Assembly: GCA_946408595.1 (NCBI GenBank) | Contig: CAMJSX010000003.1 | Location: forward strand, 1 to 64,000 | Length of the DNA stretch: 64,000 bases | Direction of reading: 5' to 3' | Origin: an uncultured Candidatus Saccharibacteria bacterium | GTDB lineage: Bacteria; Patescibacteriota; Saccharimonadia; Saccharimonadales; Saccharimonadaceae | Shown here: piece by piece, positions 20,465-28,572 of the stretch | Layout: each line of letters starts with the position of its first letter | How positions within the stretch are numbered: position 1 is the stretch's first letter | The notes under the pieces: generated by a model | What the model was told of the DNA's origin: nothing | What the model saw: only the letters and a program-made list of their open reading frames with translations | The model's database searches: none | Program-made: the position numbers and the translations under genes

Positions 20465-21343
20465 ATGATAAGAACAGGTAAAAAATTCAGCAAACCAGAA
20501 ATGTCGCGGGTGATTAATGGCGATATTAAGTTGGCTGAGCAAATGGAAGCCCCAGAAAAAGTGCGCCTAGATATTTTGATGACCGAAATCTATAAGAGTT
20601 ATAATCGTTCATCCTTACAAAAATTTATCGAACTAGGCTTCGTGACCGTAGATGGCGAACTGGCCAAAAAGGCTAATCAAAAATTCGAACGTGGTGTGAA
20701 AATTGATTTGAAAGTCCCGGATGAGCAAAAAAATGCCGATTTAATTCCCGAAAAAGTTTATGAAGATGAAAATGTTTTAGTATTAAATAAACCGGCTGGA
20801 CTTCTTTCAATGGCTAAAGGCGAATATTGTCCAGAAAAAACCTTAGGAGATTATGGCCTATTAGTTCATCGTCTAGATCGCGACACCTCTGGTGTGGTGA
20901 TTTTGGCAAAAAATGAAGAAGTGCAAAAGTTTTTAAAAAGACAGTTCCAGGACAGAAAAACACACAAAACTTACTATGCTATTATTGATGGCCAGCCAAA
21001 ACTCGATGCAGCCCGAATTGATTTACCAATCGCAAGAGATTTGAAACGTCCAACCACTTTCCGGGTTGACGCCAAGGGCAAAGAGTCCGAGACTTTCTAC
21101 AAAGTGCTAAAAACCGACGGCAAACATTCATTAGTAGAGCTAAAACCAATTTCGGGTCGCACGCATCAACTTCGCGTGCATATGAAATATTTGGGACATC
21201 CCATCCTAGGTGACGTTGTATATGGCGGAGAAAAAGCTGACCGCTTATATCTTCACGCTGGTTCTCTGGAAATTACCTTACCAGGTGGCAAAAGAACTGT
21301 CTTTACTGTGCCAATGCCGAAGGAATTCAAAGATGTTCTTTGA
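20465..21343 (+). CDS. RluA/RluD-family pseudouridine synthase
   Basis: Converts uridine to pseudouridine in rRNA or tRNA. An N-terminal S4-like RNA-binding segment (about residues 35-90) precedes the catalytic domain. The catalytic Asp is in HRLDRDTSG; KPAGLLSMAKG, SGRTHQLRVHMKYLGHPILGD and YGG-type ends are present, the second given as SGRTHQLRVH and LGHPILGD. Length 292 is normal. The exact target (RluA, C or D type) cannot be told. Two bases follow trpS, and the end overlaps the next gene by 11 bp. Confidence 0.92.
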   Translation: MIRTGKKFSKPEMSRVINGDIKLAEQMEAPEKVRLDILMTEIYKSYNRSSLQKFIELGFVTVDGELAKKANQKFERGVKIDLKVPDEQKNADLIPEKVYEDENVLVLNKPAGLLSMAKGEYCPEKTLGDYGLLVHRLDRDTSGVVILAKNEEVQKFLKRQFQDRKTHKTYYAIIDGQPKLDAARIDLPIARDLKRPTTFRVDAKGKESETFYKVLKTDGKHSLVELKPISGRTHQLRVHMKYLGHPILGDVVYGGEKADRLYLHAGSLEITLPGGKRTVFTVPMPKEFKDVL

Positions 21344-21995
21344 TGATGTAGCGAATGTTAAAGATATTTCTAGCCGTACATCTTGTGCGGTTTTCGTTAT
21401 ACCAAGAGATGTAACAATCTCCATCAAAAATGCTCTCGTACTAGAACCGGAAGACAAATCGGTCATCACCATCGAACAGGTAAAAAATCTCATCTCGCGA
21501 CTCAGTATGAAGCAACTGGACCATCAGTATATTATTATTAGGCCAGCAGAACTACTTGGTGAAGAAGCAGCCAATGCCTTTTTGAAAAATTTGGAAGAGC
21601 CTAAAGAAAAAATCCATTTTATCCTCGTGACAGAAGAGCCATCGAGGCTTTTACCTACCATCCTTAGCCGATCTCAACTCTATTTTATGAAACAAGAAAA
21701 CCAATTTGACGGGACAATCAAAGCCGACAAGAAAACCAAGGAAATTGCAAAAAAATTATTGGTGGCAAAAGGGAAAGAATTAGTCAGCATCGCCGAAGAG
21801 ATATGCGCGGTTAAAGACAATAAGCGCGAATACGCCATGAACGTGGTGAGTACTGCAATCGAAATGCTCTATAAAACATACTTCATCACTAAAAAAGATG
21901 TATTTGTCAAAAAATTACCACAGTTCCTAGAACTTTATGAAAATCTAGAAAGAAATGGGCATATAAAGCTACACCTAGTCGCTGATTTATGCTAA
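21333..21995 (+). CDS. holB: clamp-loader subunit delta'-like, short form without a P-loop
   Basis: The 220-residue product matches the middle of DNA polymerase III delta'/gamma proteins: EVVAxxKNLxxRLS-like ITIEQVKNLISRLS, EEAANAFLKNLEEP and SRLLPTILSRSQLYF. The usual first part, with the Walker A loop and zinc-binding region, is missing; a genuine delta' also lacks a working P-loop. The start at 21333 (MFFDDVANV) was chosen because upstream in-frame codons are inside the pseudouridine synthase gene. Assignment to delta' is by motif and context, not certain. Confidence 0.72.
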   Translation: MFFDDVANVKDISSRTSCAVFVIPRDVTISIKNALVLEPEDKSVITIEQVKNLISRLSMKQLDHQYIIIRPAELLGEEAANAFLKNLEEPKEKIHFILVTEEPSRLLPTILSRSQLYFMKQENQFDGTIKADKKTKEIAKKLLVAKGKELVSIAEEICAVKDNKREYAMNVVSTAIEMLYKTYFITKKDVFVKKLPQFLELYENLERNGHIKLHLVADLC

Positions 21996-21998
21996 AAT
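21990..21998 (+). promoter_or_regulatory. extended -10 (TGCTAAAAT), leaderless TPR gene
   Basis: The element overlaps the stop region of the holB-like gene. Six bases downstream is the ATG at 22005, which this spacing favours over the in-frame ATG at 21999, adjacent to the -10. Confidence 0.7.
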
Positions 21999-22004
21999 AT
22001 GGTT

Positions 22005-22706
22005 ATGATTGCAATATTTGTAATATTGATTTTTGCAGCATATTTAGCATTTTTATTCCCAATGGAAAAAAAGCCTAAAAAAGAAGAAGAACGCTCTCCA
22101 AAATATGTTGCACAGATGAAGAAGCTCTGGCAGGTAGCTCAGACATCCATGCGTGAAAGAAAACCATTCCGTGCCGAAAAAGCCTTACTTACGATTCTTA
22201 AGTTCGATGAAAAAAATGCCGCGGCCTATAACCGTCTCGGTATTCTATACGCCAAAGAACAGAGATATGATGAAGCAGTGGAATGTTTTGAGATTGCTCA
22301 ATCGTTAGACAGTAATCCAGCTTCCATTCATAATGCTGGTTTAATTTATCTAGAAATCGGTGAGTATGAAAAAGCTAAAATGGCTTTTGAACAGGCAATT
22401 CAGATTGAAGGAGATGTGCCAGCAAGATATATGGCGCTCGCCAAAGCTGAAGAAAAACTAGGCCGTCCAAAGAAGGCTATCGAAGCACTGGAAAATGCCT
22501 ACGAACTCGATCCAAACGTCGCTACGCTCCGTCAAATGCTCGCAATTTATGAGACAATCAACGATGAAGAAGCTATGGCGGCCATTACAGCAAGAATTGA
22601 AGAACAAATCACACGAGATAACCTAGCCAAAAGGCGAAAAATGTCTCGCGAAAAGACAAAGCATAGACCAACGCTTCGCCGTAAAGTTCAAAAGAAACGT
22701 GTCTAG
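22005..22706 (+). CDS. membrane-anchored tetratricopeptide repeat protein
   Basis: One N-terminal membrane segment (about residues 2-18) is followed by a Lys/Glu-rich linker and four or so TPR units (about 45-185: AAAYNRLGILYAKEQRYDEAVECF, split as AAAYNRLGILYAKEQ and RYDEAVECF; then ASIHNAGLIYLEIGEYEKAK). A very basic tail ends in KVQKKRV. TPR proteins are protein-protein scaffolds; no partner can be named. The start was chosen by promoter spacing. Confidence 0.8.
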   Translation: MIAIFVILIFAAYLAFLFPMEKKPKKEEERSPKYVAQMKKLWQVAQTSMRERKPFRAEKALLTILKFDEKNAAAYNRLGILYAKEQRYDEAVECFEIAQSLDSNPASIHNAGLIYLEIGEYEKAKMAFEQAIQIEGDVPARYMALAKAEEKLGRPKKAIEALENAYELDPNVATLRQMLAIYETINDEEAMAAITARIEEQITRDNLAKRRKMSREKTKHRPTLRRKVQKKRV

Positions 22707-22758
22707 TAAATCTAGTTTGGTTGATTTTTTTTGAAGCATCGTGTATAATAAATCCAGT

Positions 22759-22843
22759 GCTGGAATCGTCTAGCGGCAATGACAAGAGACTGTAAATCTC
22801 TCGCCTTCGGGCTTCGTAGGTTCGAGTCCTACTTCCAGCACCA
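22759..22843 (+). tRNA. tRNA-Tyr (anticodon GTA)
   Basis: 85-nt class II tRNA with a long variable arm and encoded CCA. GCTGGAA pairs with TTCCAGC; the anticodon loop is CTGTAAA. A TGTATAAT element lies upstream at about 22742. Copies of its 3' end recur twice downstream. Confidence 0.95.
22821..22843 (+). repeat. repeat copy R1 (3' end of tRNA-Tyr)
   Basis: The T-arm and acceptor end of tRNA-Tyr. Its segment TCGAGTCCTACTTCCAGCAC (22822-22841) occurs unchanged in the two copies downstream, at 22887 and 24097. Confidence 0.9.
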
Positions 22844-22844
22844 T

Positions 22845-22866
22845 GGCCTTAAAGAGGCCTTTTTTT
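22845..22866 (+). terminator. terminator after tRNA-Tyr
   Basis: GGCCT / AGGCC stem with a five-base loop followed by seven Ts. Confidence 0.85.
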
Positions 22867-22876
22867 GTACGGACTC

Positions 22877-22906
22877 GTTCTTCGAATCGAGTCCTACTTC
22901 CAGCAC
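22877..22906 (+). repeat. repeat copy R2 of the tRNA-Tyr 3' end
   Basis: A 30-bp sequence beginning GTTCTTCGAATCGAGTCC and ending CCAGCAC, identical to R3. Its last 20 bases equal the end of tRNA-Tyr. The flank makes a small hairpin (GGACTCG / CGAGTCC). No complete tRNA is present. Confidence 0.9.
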
Positions 22907-22923
22907 TATTTCTTTCGATAATT

Positions 22924-22932
22924 TGCTATAAT
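22924..22932 (+). promoter_or_regulatory. extended -10, near-leaderless membrane-protein gene
   Basis: TGCTATAAT followed by seven bases and the ATG at 22940. Confidence 0.75.
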
Positions 22933-22939
22933 AAGTAGT

Positions 22940-23911
22940 ATGTCAAGTGAAGAAGGTGAATCTAAAACTAACAAAAACAACTCAAAAGTAAAGAAAGCTA
23001 ATGAAAAGTTAGAAAAGACTAATTTCCTCCATAAGGTTTTTGGTGGGCTCAATATGTCGTGGCCAGTAGTTATTGGTTTTGCGATAGCGATGGGCGTCTA
23101 TACTGCTTTGATGGCGATTCTTGTGCCGGATGGTAATTCGTTTCACGACATAACTGCAACTCTAGAGTGGTGGGTGCTGCCAGCCATTCTTGTGATTGTT
23201 AACTGTAAGAAACCGCTTGATGCAGCGCTTAAGGTTTTTGTTTTTTTCTTGATTTCTCAGCCGATAGTGTATTTGCTCCAGGTGCCGTTTAGCTATATGG
23301 GCTGGGGGCTATTCCAGTATTATCCGTATTGGTTTAAGGTAACGTTATGTACTTTGCCGGCTGGGTTTATTGGTTGGTACATGAAAAAAGACGAATGGTA
23401 TTCTGGTGTTATTCTGTCGAGTATGACTACTTTGCTTGCTTGTACAGCGATTGTTTTTATTAGAGGGTTCGGCGATAATTTCCCGAATCATTTAATTACA
23501 GTGATTTATTGTATTGCAATTATACCAGTATTTCTATTTGGGGTATTCCGGAAATGGCAACCGCGCATCGTTGCAATAGTTATAGCTATTGTTGCTGCTG
23601 CAATATTTGGCGTTGTTACGGTTGGGCCTGAGGAATTTGAAACGTACCGCACTAGCTATGATGGCCCGAACGGGGAATTCGTAGAATATGAATTCGGAGA
23701 GAATCCATATGTTAGCTTTTGGAGTGGTGGTCACCCGGGTGGTGTTGAAATCATTAATGCGGGCGAGCTAGGATATACTTTGAAAATTAAAGGAACAAGA
23801 GATGACACTGTGTATCATTTTTCGGTGAGTGATGATTCGGGGGCTGAGTATAACTTTAAATATTATTATGATAAAAAGTCAAATTCTTTGATGTTAGAAA
23901 AAGAAGAATAA
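22940..23911 (+). CDS. membrane protein of unknown function inside the tRNA-Tyr repeat unit
   Basis: The 323-residue product has a hydrophilic Lys/Asn/Glu-rich N-terminus, then about seven hydrophobic segments (about residues 45-230), then a hydrophilic domain with GPNGEFVEYEF and a C-terminal beta-like region. No family was recognised. Base use looks richer in G-ending codons than in neighbours, and the gene lies alone between direct repeats R2 and R3, which suggests it is cargo of an inserted unit. That is inference. Confidence 0.7.
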   Translation: MSSEEGESKTNKNNSKVKKANEKLEKTNFLHKVFGGLNMSWPVVIGFAIAMGVYTALMAILVPDGNSFHDITATLEWWVLPAILVIVNCKKPLDAALKVFVFFLISQPIVYLLQVPFSYMGWGLFQYYPYWFKVTLCTLPAGFIGWYMKKDEWYSGVILSSMTTLLACTAIVFIRGFGDNFPNHLITVIYCIAIIPVFLFGVFRKWQPRIVAIVIAIVAAAIFGVVTVGPEEFETYRTSYDGPNGEFVEYEFGENPYVSFWSGGHPGGVEIINAGELGYTLKIKGTRDDTVYHFSVSDDSGAEYNFKYYYDKKSNSLMLEKEE

Positions 23912-24086
23912 AAGTTAGTAAAGATAGTTGAGGATACAGTAAACGGACTATCAAGATAATCAATATGTGGGATAGGTGGGGTAGGAAGATGGTGGTGGCT
24001 TGGGAACGGCAAATCCGTAACGGTATTCTACGAGATAACCACTGTATGAACTAACAGGGTGAGGGCGTCGTGATTGTGGAGTATGA
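23912..24086. other. intergenic stretch inside the repeat unit
   Basis: No gene is supported on the plus strand. On the minus strand a frame of roughly 45 codons is open, running from the R3 side and rich in Pro, Ser and Tyr (ends PPPSSYPTYPTY), but it has no clear start or ribosome-binding site. It could be a gene remnant or part of an RNA. Confidence 0.4.
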
Positions 24087-24116
24087 GTTCTTCGAATCGA
24101 GTCCTACTTCCAGCAC
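24087..24116 (+). repeat. repeat copy R3 of the tRNA-Tyr 3' end
   Basis: Identical over 30 bp to R2, 1,210 bp away, and followed by CATTTTTTATTG just at the stop codon of the minus-strand surface-protein gene. Confidence 0.9.
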
Positions 24117-24122
24117 CATTTT

Positions 24123-26102
24123 TTATTGCGCAATACAGCGAACAGACTGACCATAAAATTTACTCATGCTATTATTCCCAGGATAGACGTATTCAGCATT
24201 TAGGTTTAAGTAGTAACCTGATGATCGAGTACGTATTGTGCCACACCAGTAGAAACCATTACTACTCCTATTTTCCGCAGAGTCACTATTAAAGAACCCC
24301 GAGTATACAAAGTTATTTGGGAATGTTGTTAAAGCTTTACCAGCAGCAACGCCCAAATCTACCCCGTCAGTAACGCCATAATAGTATCCATATCCATTTG
24401 CGTTGCTCTGATTCGGCTCAGCACCACCTAGAAGTGTCTTGGTGAGGACATAAAAGTCACCAGTAGTAACGACAGTAACTTGGCCACCGATTGGTAATCG
24501 CCAACCAGCTGGGCAAATTGAAGTTGAAGTGGAATCATTGTTTTGATTTAAATAAGAAGTATCAGCCACGACTGCTGCCCAGTTATAATAATTACCATAG
24601 CCAAACCATTGATAGTAAGTAGCGCCATCCACTTCGCTATCAGTGGCAGTTAAATTTCGATTTGTATTACTATTATTATAACGAGGTAAGCGATAGCCAG
24701 CATAATGGTCTTGCAAAATATCTATTGTGGCAGTACCACTTTGTGTACCAGCATAGTAAATAGAGTTAGCGGTAGTTGCACTAGTTTTGCCAGTATTTGA
24801 AGTAAAGTTGGCATTTTCAGAATCAGCTAAGCCAATGAAACTACCCAAGTCACCTTGTGCGCTTTTTGTAGCGTCCCCATAACCTTGAGCTCTATTAATA
24901 TTAAGATCTCCACGTGAATCATCGCCTTCCAATCGGAGGTTTTCTACCATCCAACATTTACCATCAGCTAATTTTGCTACTGTGTAAACATTGTTATCTC
25001 TAGTGTCCCTTAAAGCAGTCATAGATGAAAGAGTAGCCCTACCGGAAACTGGAATGCTAGAAAGTGAGCCACAACCAGTCCAACCTTGTAAGGTGCCGGC
25101 CGAGGCTATCCAAACTGGGTAAAGAATCATGCCATGTTCAGACACATCACCCATTGTAATTGTTTCATTTGGACCATAAATAGCAGAACTATTATTTGCC
25201 TCAAAATCAGTGGACCAACCAGCAAAGCCATAACCAGGACGAGAATAATTAGGAGCAACTAAAACAACATCAGCGTTAGAAGATATGCTGTCGGCGTTTT
25301 CTTCATTGCTGACTTTAGTTTGGCGTCCAGCCCTATCCGATGCAGAAACTACACCAAGAGTACTCATAGAGCCAATAACCTCACCCGAGTTCGGAGCATA
25401 ACATATAGAATTTGACAGACAATCCTCAGGTTCTAGAGGGTATACTGGTTTGTTATCGTTGTTCACCATATTCGGATGCACAAGTGTATATTTAACCTTC
25501 CCGATGTATGTTCCAGCTGCCTGAGTACCAGAGATCCTGACACCATAAGTAGCAAGTATGGATGAACCAGTACCATTAATACCATCAGTAGAAGAAGGGA
25601 AACTAGCAATCTTAGTATAAGTAGATGGAATTAAGTGTTGGCTACCAAAGCTATTTTCAATAGTTAAACTATTAGGAAGATATGAAGTAGTATCTTTTGA
25701 TATCTTCATAGACCAATGTGAAGTAGTATTACCAGCTGATGCATCAGTACCAGTAGGAATAGATAGTTCATTATCTCCTAGCATACTAGTAGCACCATAT
25801 TCATCTCCTGAATATCCTATAGCATATAATGCAAATCCTGAAGCATCATTACATTTAACTGTGAACTTAGTACTACCTAGACTGTCCGTATAAGTACCAT
25901 TACCCATATTATCAGTATGTGGAGTAATTACAGAAGATGTGAGAGAACAGGCTTCTGAGACATGGACAGTGGCGGTGGCGGAAGAGGATGGGTCAGTGGC
26001 AGAAACGGGAAAAGAAAGAGACAACCCTGCAAATATAAAAGCAGAACCAAAAGCTAAACACGTAACTATTTTACCTTGTCTCAACATAATACCTCTCTTC
26101 AT
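24123..26102 (-). CDS. secreted surface protein with InlB-like repeat and one FISUMP domain
   Basis: The 659-residue protein has a signal peptide (cleavage near FPVSATDP) and an N-terminal domain almost identical to that of the protein at 11182. An InlB-type repeat follows (GYGFAGWSTDF ... LYPVWIA, about residues 290-345). The FISUMP domain begins at WTGCGSLSS and shows KLADGKCWMVENLRLEG, CPAGWRLPIGG and a terminal SVRCIAQ. Paired Cys (WTGCG and GKCWM) are shared with the protein at 61615. No wall-anchor motif is seen. The start at 26102 is seven bases from an extended -10. Confidence 0.88.
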   Translation of the reverse strand: MKRGIMLRQGKIVTCLAFGSAFIFAGLSLSFPVSATDPSSSATATVHVSEACSLTSSVITPHTDNMGNGTYTDSLGSTKFTVKCNDASGFALYAIGYSGDEYGATSMLGDNELSIPTGTDASAGNTTSHWSMKISKDTTSYLPNSLTIENSFGSQHLIPSTYTKIASFPSSTDGINGTGSSILATYGVRISGTQAAGTYIGKVKYTLVHPNMVNNDNKPVYPLEPEDCLSNSICYAPNSGEVIGSMSTLGVVSASDRAGRQTKVSNEENADSISSNADVVLVAPNYSRPGYGFAGWSTDFEANNSSAIYGPNETITMGDVSEHGMILYPVWIASAGTLQGWTGCGSLSSIPVSGRATLSSMTALRDTRDNNVYTVAKLADGKCWMVENLRLEGDDSRGDLNINRAQGYGDATKSAQGDLGSFIGLADSENANFTSNTGKTSATTANSIYYAGTQSGTATIDILQDHYAGYRLPRYNNSNTNRNLTATDSEVDGATYYQWFGYGNYYNWAAVVADTSYLNQNNDSTSTSICPAGWRLPIGGQVTVVTTGDFYVLTKTLLGGAEPNQSNANGYGYYYGVTDGVDLGVAAGKALTTFPNNFVYSGFFNSDSAENRSSNGFYWCGTIRTRSSGYYLNLNAEYVYPGNNSMSKFYGQSVRCIAQ

Positions 26103-26109
26103 ATATATT

Positions 26110-26118
26110 ATTATAGCA
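26110..26118 (-). promoter_or_regulatory. extended -10, near-leaderless FISUMP gene
   Basis: Minus-strand TGCTATAAT, seven bases from the ATG at 26102. The surroundings (about 26095-26120) are nearly identical to the promoter at 13904. Confidence 0.75.
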
Positions 26119-26141
26119 TAAGGGGTTAAAAACATTAAAAT

Positions 26142-26810
26142 TTATCCACGTTTTTTATGAGAAAAACTAATAATAATGATTATTGTAAAAGAAATTATTA
26201 CTGCTAAGACTGAAATTGATGGGAGAGCGGACGAAATGAAGGTGATAAAGCCGGTGTCCGGCGGAGTTGGCGTTGGTTCGATGGGTTCTGGTGTATCTGG
26301 CTCGCCAGCGATTGATGTGGCAGTAAGGACGAGATTAAAACTGGCATTTTGATACTCATTGCCGATCTCGCTATTTATGGCTACTTTCTCAAATAGCGGA
26401 GCAGTAGTTGCTTCGGGTTGTAGCTCTATACTATAGTCAAAACAATTCGCGCCTGTTTGTTTATTCCAGTGGGAACTAAAATCTATCAAGAAGGTATTAT
26501 TTGGAATATCAATAGGGTCGCCGACATTATTTTGCCCTGATTTTGTAATACAAATTGATACTTTGACGGGTTCGGTTCCATGATTAATCACACTAGGTGA
26601 TAGATCATAGATATCGCCAGGCATAGCACCTGTGATGTCGTGCCATGGGATAATTTGGCCCCCACTGTCTAGTGAGGTCTCAACAATTTCGATGTCGGCA
26701 GGGTTTTCGGCAAAGACAGGAGAAGAAATAAAATAACCCGAGAGAATGATAAATAGAATACTAATTATAATGCTATACTTTCTAGTCAGATTCATTTTAC
26801 TTCTTTTCAT
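26142..26810 (-). CDS. sortase-anchored TasA-cluster protein (PPDTG sorting signal)
   Basis: The 222-residue protein has a signal peptide (cleavage near SSPVFAENP), a beta-rich domain of about 140 residues that resembles the TasA/camelysin type (DIYDLSPSVINHGTEPVKVS), a Pro/Thr/Glu-rich linker, then PPDTG, a hydrophobic segment and the basic tail SHKKRG. This is the tripartite wall-sorting signal. It is the last gene of the SipW/TasA-like cluster, so it may be the anchor or base of the fibre. An earlier ATG five codons upstream of MNLTRK is used here. Confidence 0.8.
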   Translation of the reverse strand: MKRSKMNLTRKYSIIISILFIILSGYFISSPVFAENPADIEIVETSLDSGGQIIPWHDITGAMPGDIYDLSPSVINHGTEPVKVSICITKSGQNNVGDPIDIPNNTFLIDFSSHWNKQTGANCFDYSIELQPEATTAPLFEKVAINSEIGNEYQNASFNLVLTATSIAGEPDTPEPIEPTPTPPDTGFITFISSALPSISVLAVIISFTIIIIISFSHKKRG

Positions 26811-26842
26811 TTCTTTACATTTGACGGTTTAATAAGGTACGG

Positions 26843-26871
26843 GCAGAGGTTGCCAGAATGACAACCTCTGC
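26843..26871 (-). other. intergenic hairpin between major subunit and anchor gene
   Basis: A perfect 10-bp inverted repeat (GCAGAGGTTG / CAACCTCTGC) with a nine-base loop. On the coding (minus) strand it has no T run, so it may protect the upstream mRNA or dampen transcription into the anchor gene rather than end the operon. On the plus strand TTTTT follows it. Confidence 0.6.
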
Positions 26872-26881
26872 GTTTTTGCTA

Positions 26882-27919
26882 TTAAAGATTGTTGATTGCT
26901 TCAACAGCGTTGCTGAAGGTCTTGGCCTGAATGGCTTGGGCATCAACCTTGACATCGATTTGGGTTGCAGGATCAACGTAGGTTGGATCTGTAGAATCTT
27001 CGTTGGTTACAGTTGTTTTCAACCTAATGGTGTTGACTGGGCTCCAGAATGTCATCTCGCCCGGTTTGACCACGTCAGTGGTAACTGCGGCATAGATTCT
27101 GTATTCAACATTGTCGATGGTTTCGACATAGCCAGTGTAGTTGTCCATAGCGTCTGCAGCATTGCCTGGGTATGCGACATAGTCACCGGTAGTGTCGTCT
27201 ATAGTTAGAGCAGTAAAGTAACCCTGGATACCATCGATATCAGCGTGAACATCCTCTTCATATGGTGTGCCAGGAACTTTGACATCGATATTGTCAGCAT
27301 AGGCGGTCGGTACCATATAGCGAATCAAGACATAAGCATCACTACTTTCGCTCTCGTTCTTTACATAGGTGAATTTGCGGACCCATTGGCCAGGTACGAT
27401 GTTTTGAGAGACCCTAGTGAAGTAACCGCTTTCATCTTCTGGAGTGCTCTGATCGTCAACTGCTTTGTAGGTTTCGGCATCTGCCTCTATGGTGGCATCT
27501 GTGTAACCCCATGTACGATTTGCGTTATTGAATCCGGTACGAGTGTGACCGTTGGCTACAGCAGTAATAGTGCTGGCGTCGCCTTCGTTAGCGTTCATGC
27601 CCGGAGTACAATAGCGTGCTTTTTCGTAAGAACCCTTAATTAGGCCAGTGTTAGAATCAAGACCACTGTCATTTGGGTTGGCATTCCAGTCACAATAATC
27701 TGGATCTGATGCAAGTGCTCCGAAAGAACCTTGGCGTCCAGAGTTTTGGCGGTGGAGTTGTGATTCGTACATAGTGATATCAACATTACCGACGATAAAA
27801 CGGTTAGTTGTAGTCTCGGTATCGGTGAAATACGACATCGAGCCGATAACTCCAGCTAGGGCGCCGATGGTTAGGATACCAGCTGTAGCTAAGGTAGTTC
27901 TTTTAGTAGATTTTTTCAT
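26882..27919 (-). CDS. TasA/camelysin-like fibre subunit, large
   Basis: The 345-residue product starts with a SipW-type signal peptide: basic KKSTKRT, hydrophobic AGILTIGALAGVIG, then SMSYFTDTETTTNRFIVGNVDI. The motif YFTDTET...F.VGNVDI is typical of TasA, CalY and camelysin, whose mature forms assemble into fibres outside the cell. It has a long insert (about residues 50-160) and ends AVEAINNL, like the smaller paralogue (ATEAFNNF). Peptidase activity should not be assumed. AGGAGA precedes the start; the upstream gene is 37 bp away. Confidence 0.85.
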   Translation of the reverse strand: MKKSTKRTTLATAGILTIGALAGVIGSMSYFTDTETTTNRFIVGNVDITMYESQLHRQNSGRQGSFGALASDPDYCDWNANPNDSGLDSNTGLIKGSYEKARYCTPGMNANEGDASTITAVANGHTRTGFNNANRTWGYTDATIEADAETYKAVDDQSTPEDESGYFTRVSQNIVPGQWVRKFTYVKNESESSDAYVLIRYMVPTAYADNIDVKVPGTPYEEDVHADIDGIQGYFTALTIDDTTGDYVAYPGNAADAMDNYTGYVETIDNVEYRIYAAVTTDVVKPGEMTFWSPVNTIRLKTTVTNEDSTDPTYVDPATQIDVKVDAQAIQAKTFSNAVEAINNL

Positions 27920-27956
27920 TGATTATCTCCTAATAATTAATATTTAATAAACAAGA

Positions 27957-28532
27957 TTAAAAATTGTTGAATGCTTCAGTTGCATTCGCGAAGCCTTGTG
28001 CTTGGATGGCCTCAGCGTAGATTCTAATGCCTAAATCGGCAGGGTTTGCAGATGTTTCAGTGCCTTCACCTTCAACGGTGGCAGTGGAGTCTAGAATATA
28101 TTCAAAACTGATTCCGGATGTATTATAGACCTCGCCACTCGCGAGGAGATTTTCGGCAGTAGAAACAAATTCATTGTACTCGATTTCGCTAATTGTTATA
28201 GTATCAATACTTTCGACGAATTCGCCATTCGCAGTTATATTTAAAGTTGGCGAACTATCCGAAAGCAGCGAAGTTGGTACTAGCACCCTAATTCTTACAT
28301 ATGCATCAACCGGACCAATGTTTTCGATAGTGAATGACTCTACACATTCATCATCTTTTTGCATTTCTGCACAGACACCACTTTGGCTCATAGTATTTGT
28401 AATGGCCACGTTTCCGACTGTAAATGTATTTATTGAATTATCGGAATCTGTAAAGAAAGCAATAGTAGTATTGGAACAGGTGATAGCTAGGGCAGCTACT
28501 ACTAAGGACAAGACAAGGATTTTTATTCTCAT
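27957..28532 (-). CDS. TasA/camelysin-like fibre subunit, small
   Basis: The 191-residue product has the same layout as the next gene: a hydrophobic start, then IAFFTDSDNSINTFTVGNVAIT, shown as IAFFTDSD and NTFTVGNVAIT. An internal Cys pair (VCAEMQKDDECVES) is a possible disulfide. The C-terminus QGFANATEAFNNF matches that of the larger paralogue. An AAAGGAGG site precedes the ATG, and the SipW gene lies 40 bp upstream. The role as minor subunit is inferred. Confidence 0.83.
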   Translation of the reverse strand: MRIKILVLSLVVAALAITCSNTTIAFFTDSDNSINTFTVGNVAITNTMSQSGVCAEMQKDDECVESFTIENIGPVDAYVRIRVLVPTSLLSDSSPTLNITANGEFVESIDTITISEIEYNEFVSTAENLLASGEVYNTSGISFEYILDSTATVEGEGTETSANPADLGIRIYAEAIQAQGFANATEAFNNF

Positions 28533-28572
28533 CTTCCTCCTTTCTATTCTTAAGGTGCAAACTTATGAATAA

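Noticed and set aside
22869..22912. R2 as a second tRNA-Tyr gene
   Set aside because: Only the T-arm and acceptor end are present; there is no D-arm or anticodon arm.
26858..27643. Plus-strand frames opposite the TasA-like genes
   Set aside because: They mirror the well-supported minus-strand genes, lack start signals and give improbable Cys/Val-rich products.
26882..28532. Calling the TasA-like proteins camelysin peptidases
   Set aside because: No convincing peptidase site is seen; the fibre-subunit reading is better supported by the SipW partner and signal-peptide motif.
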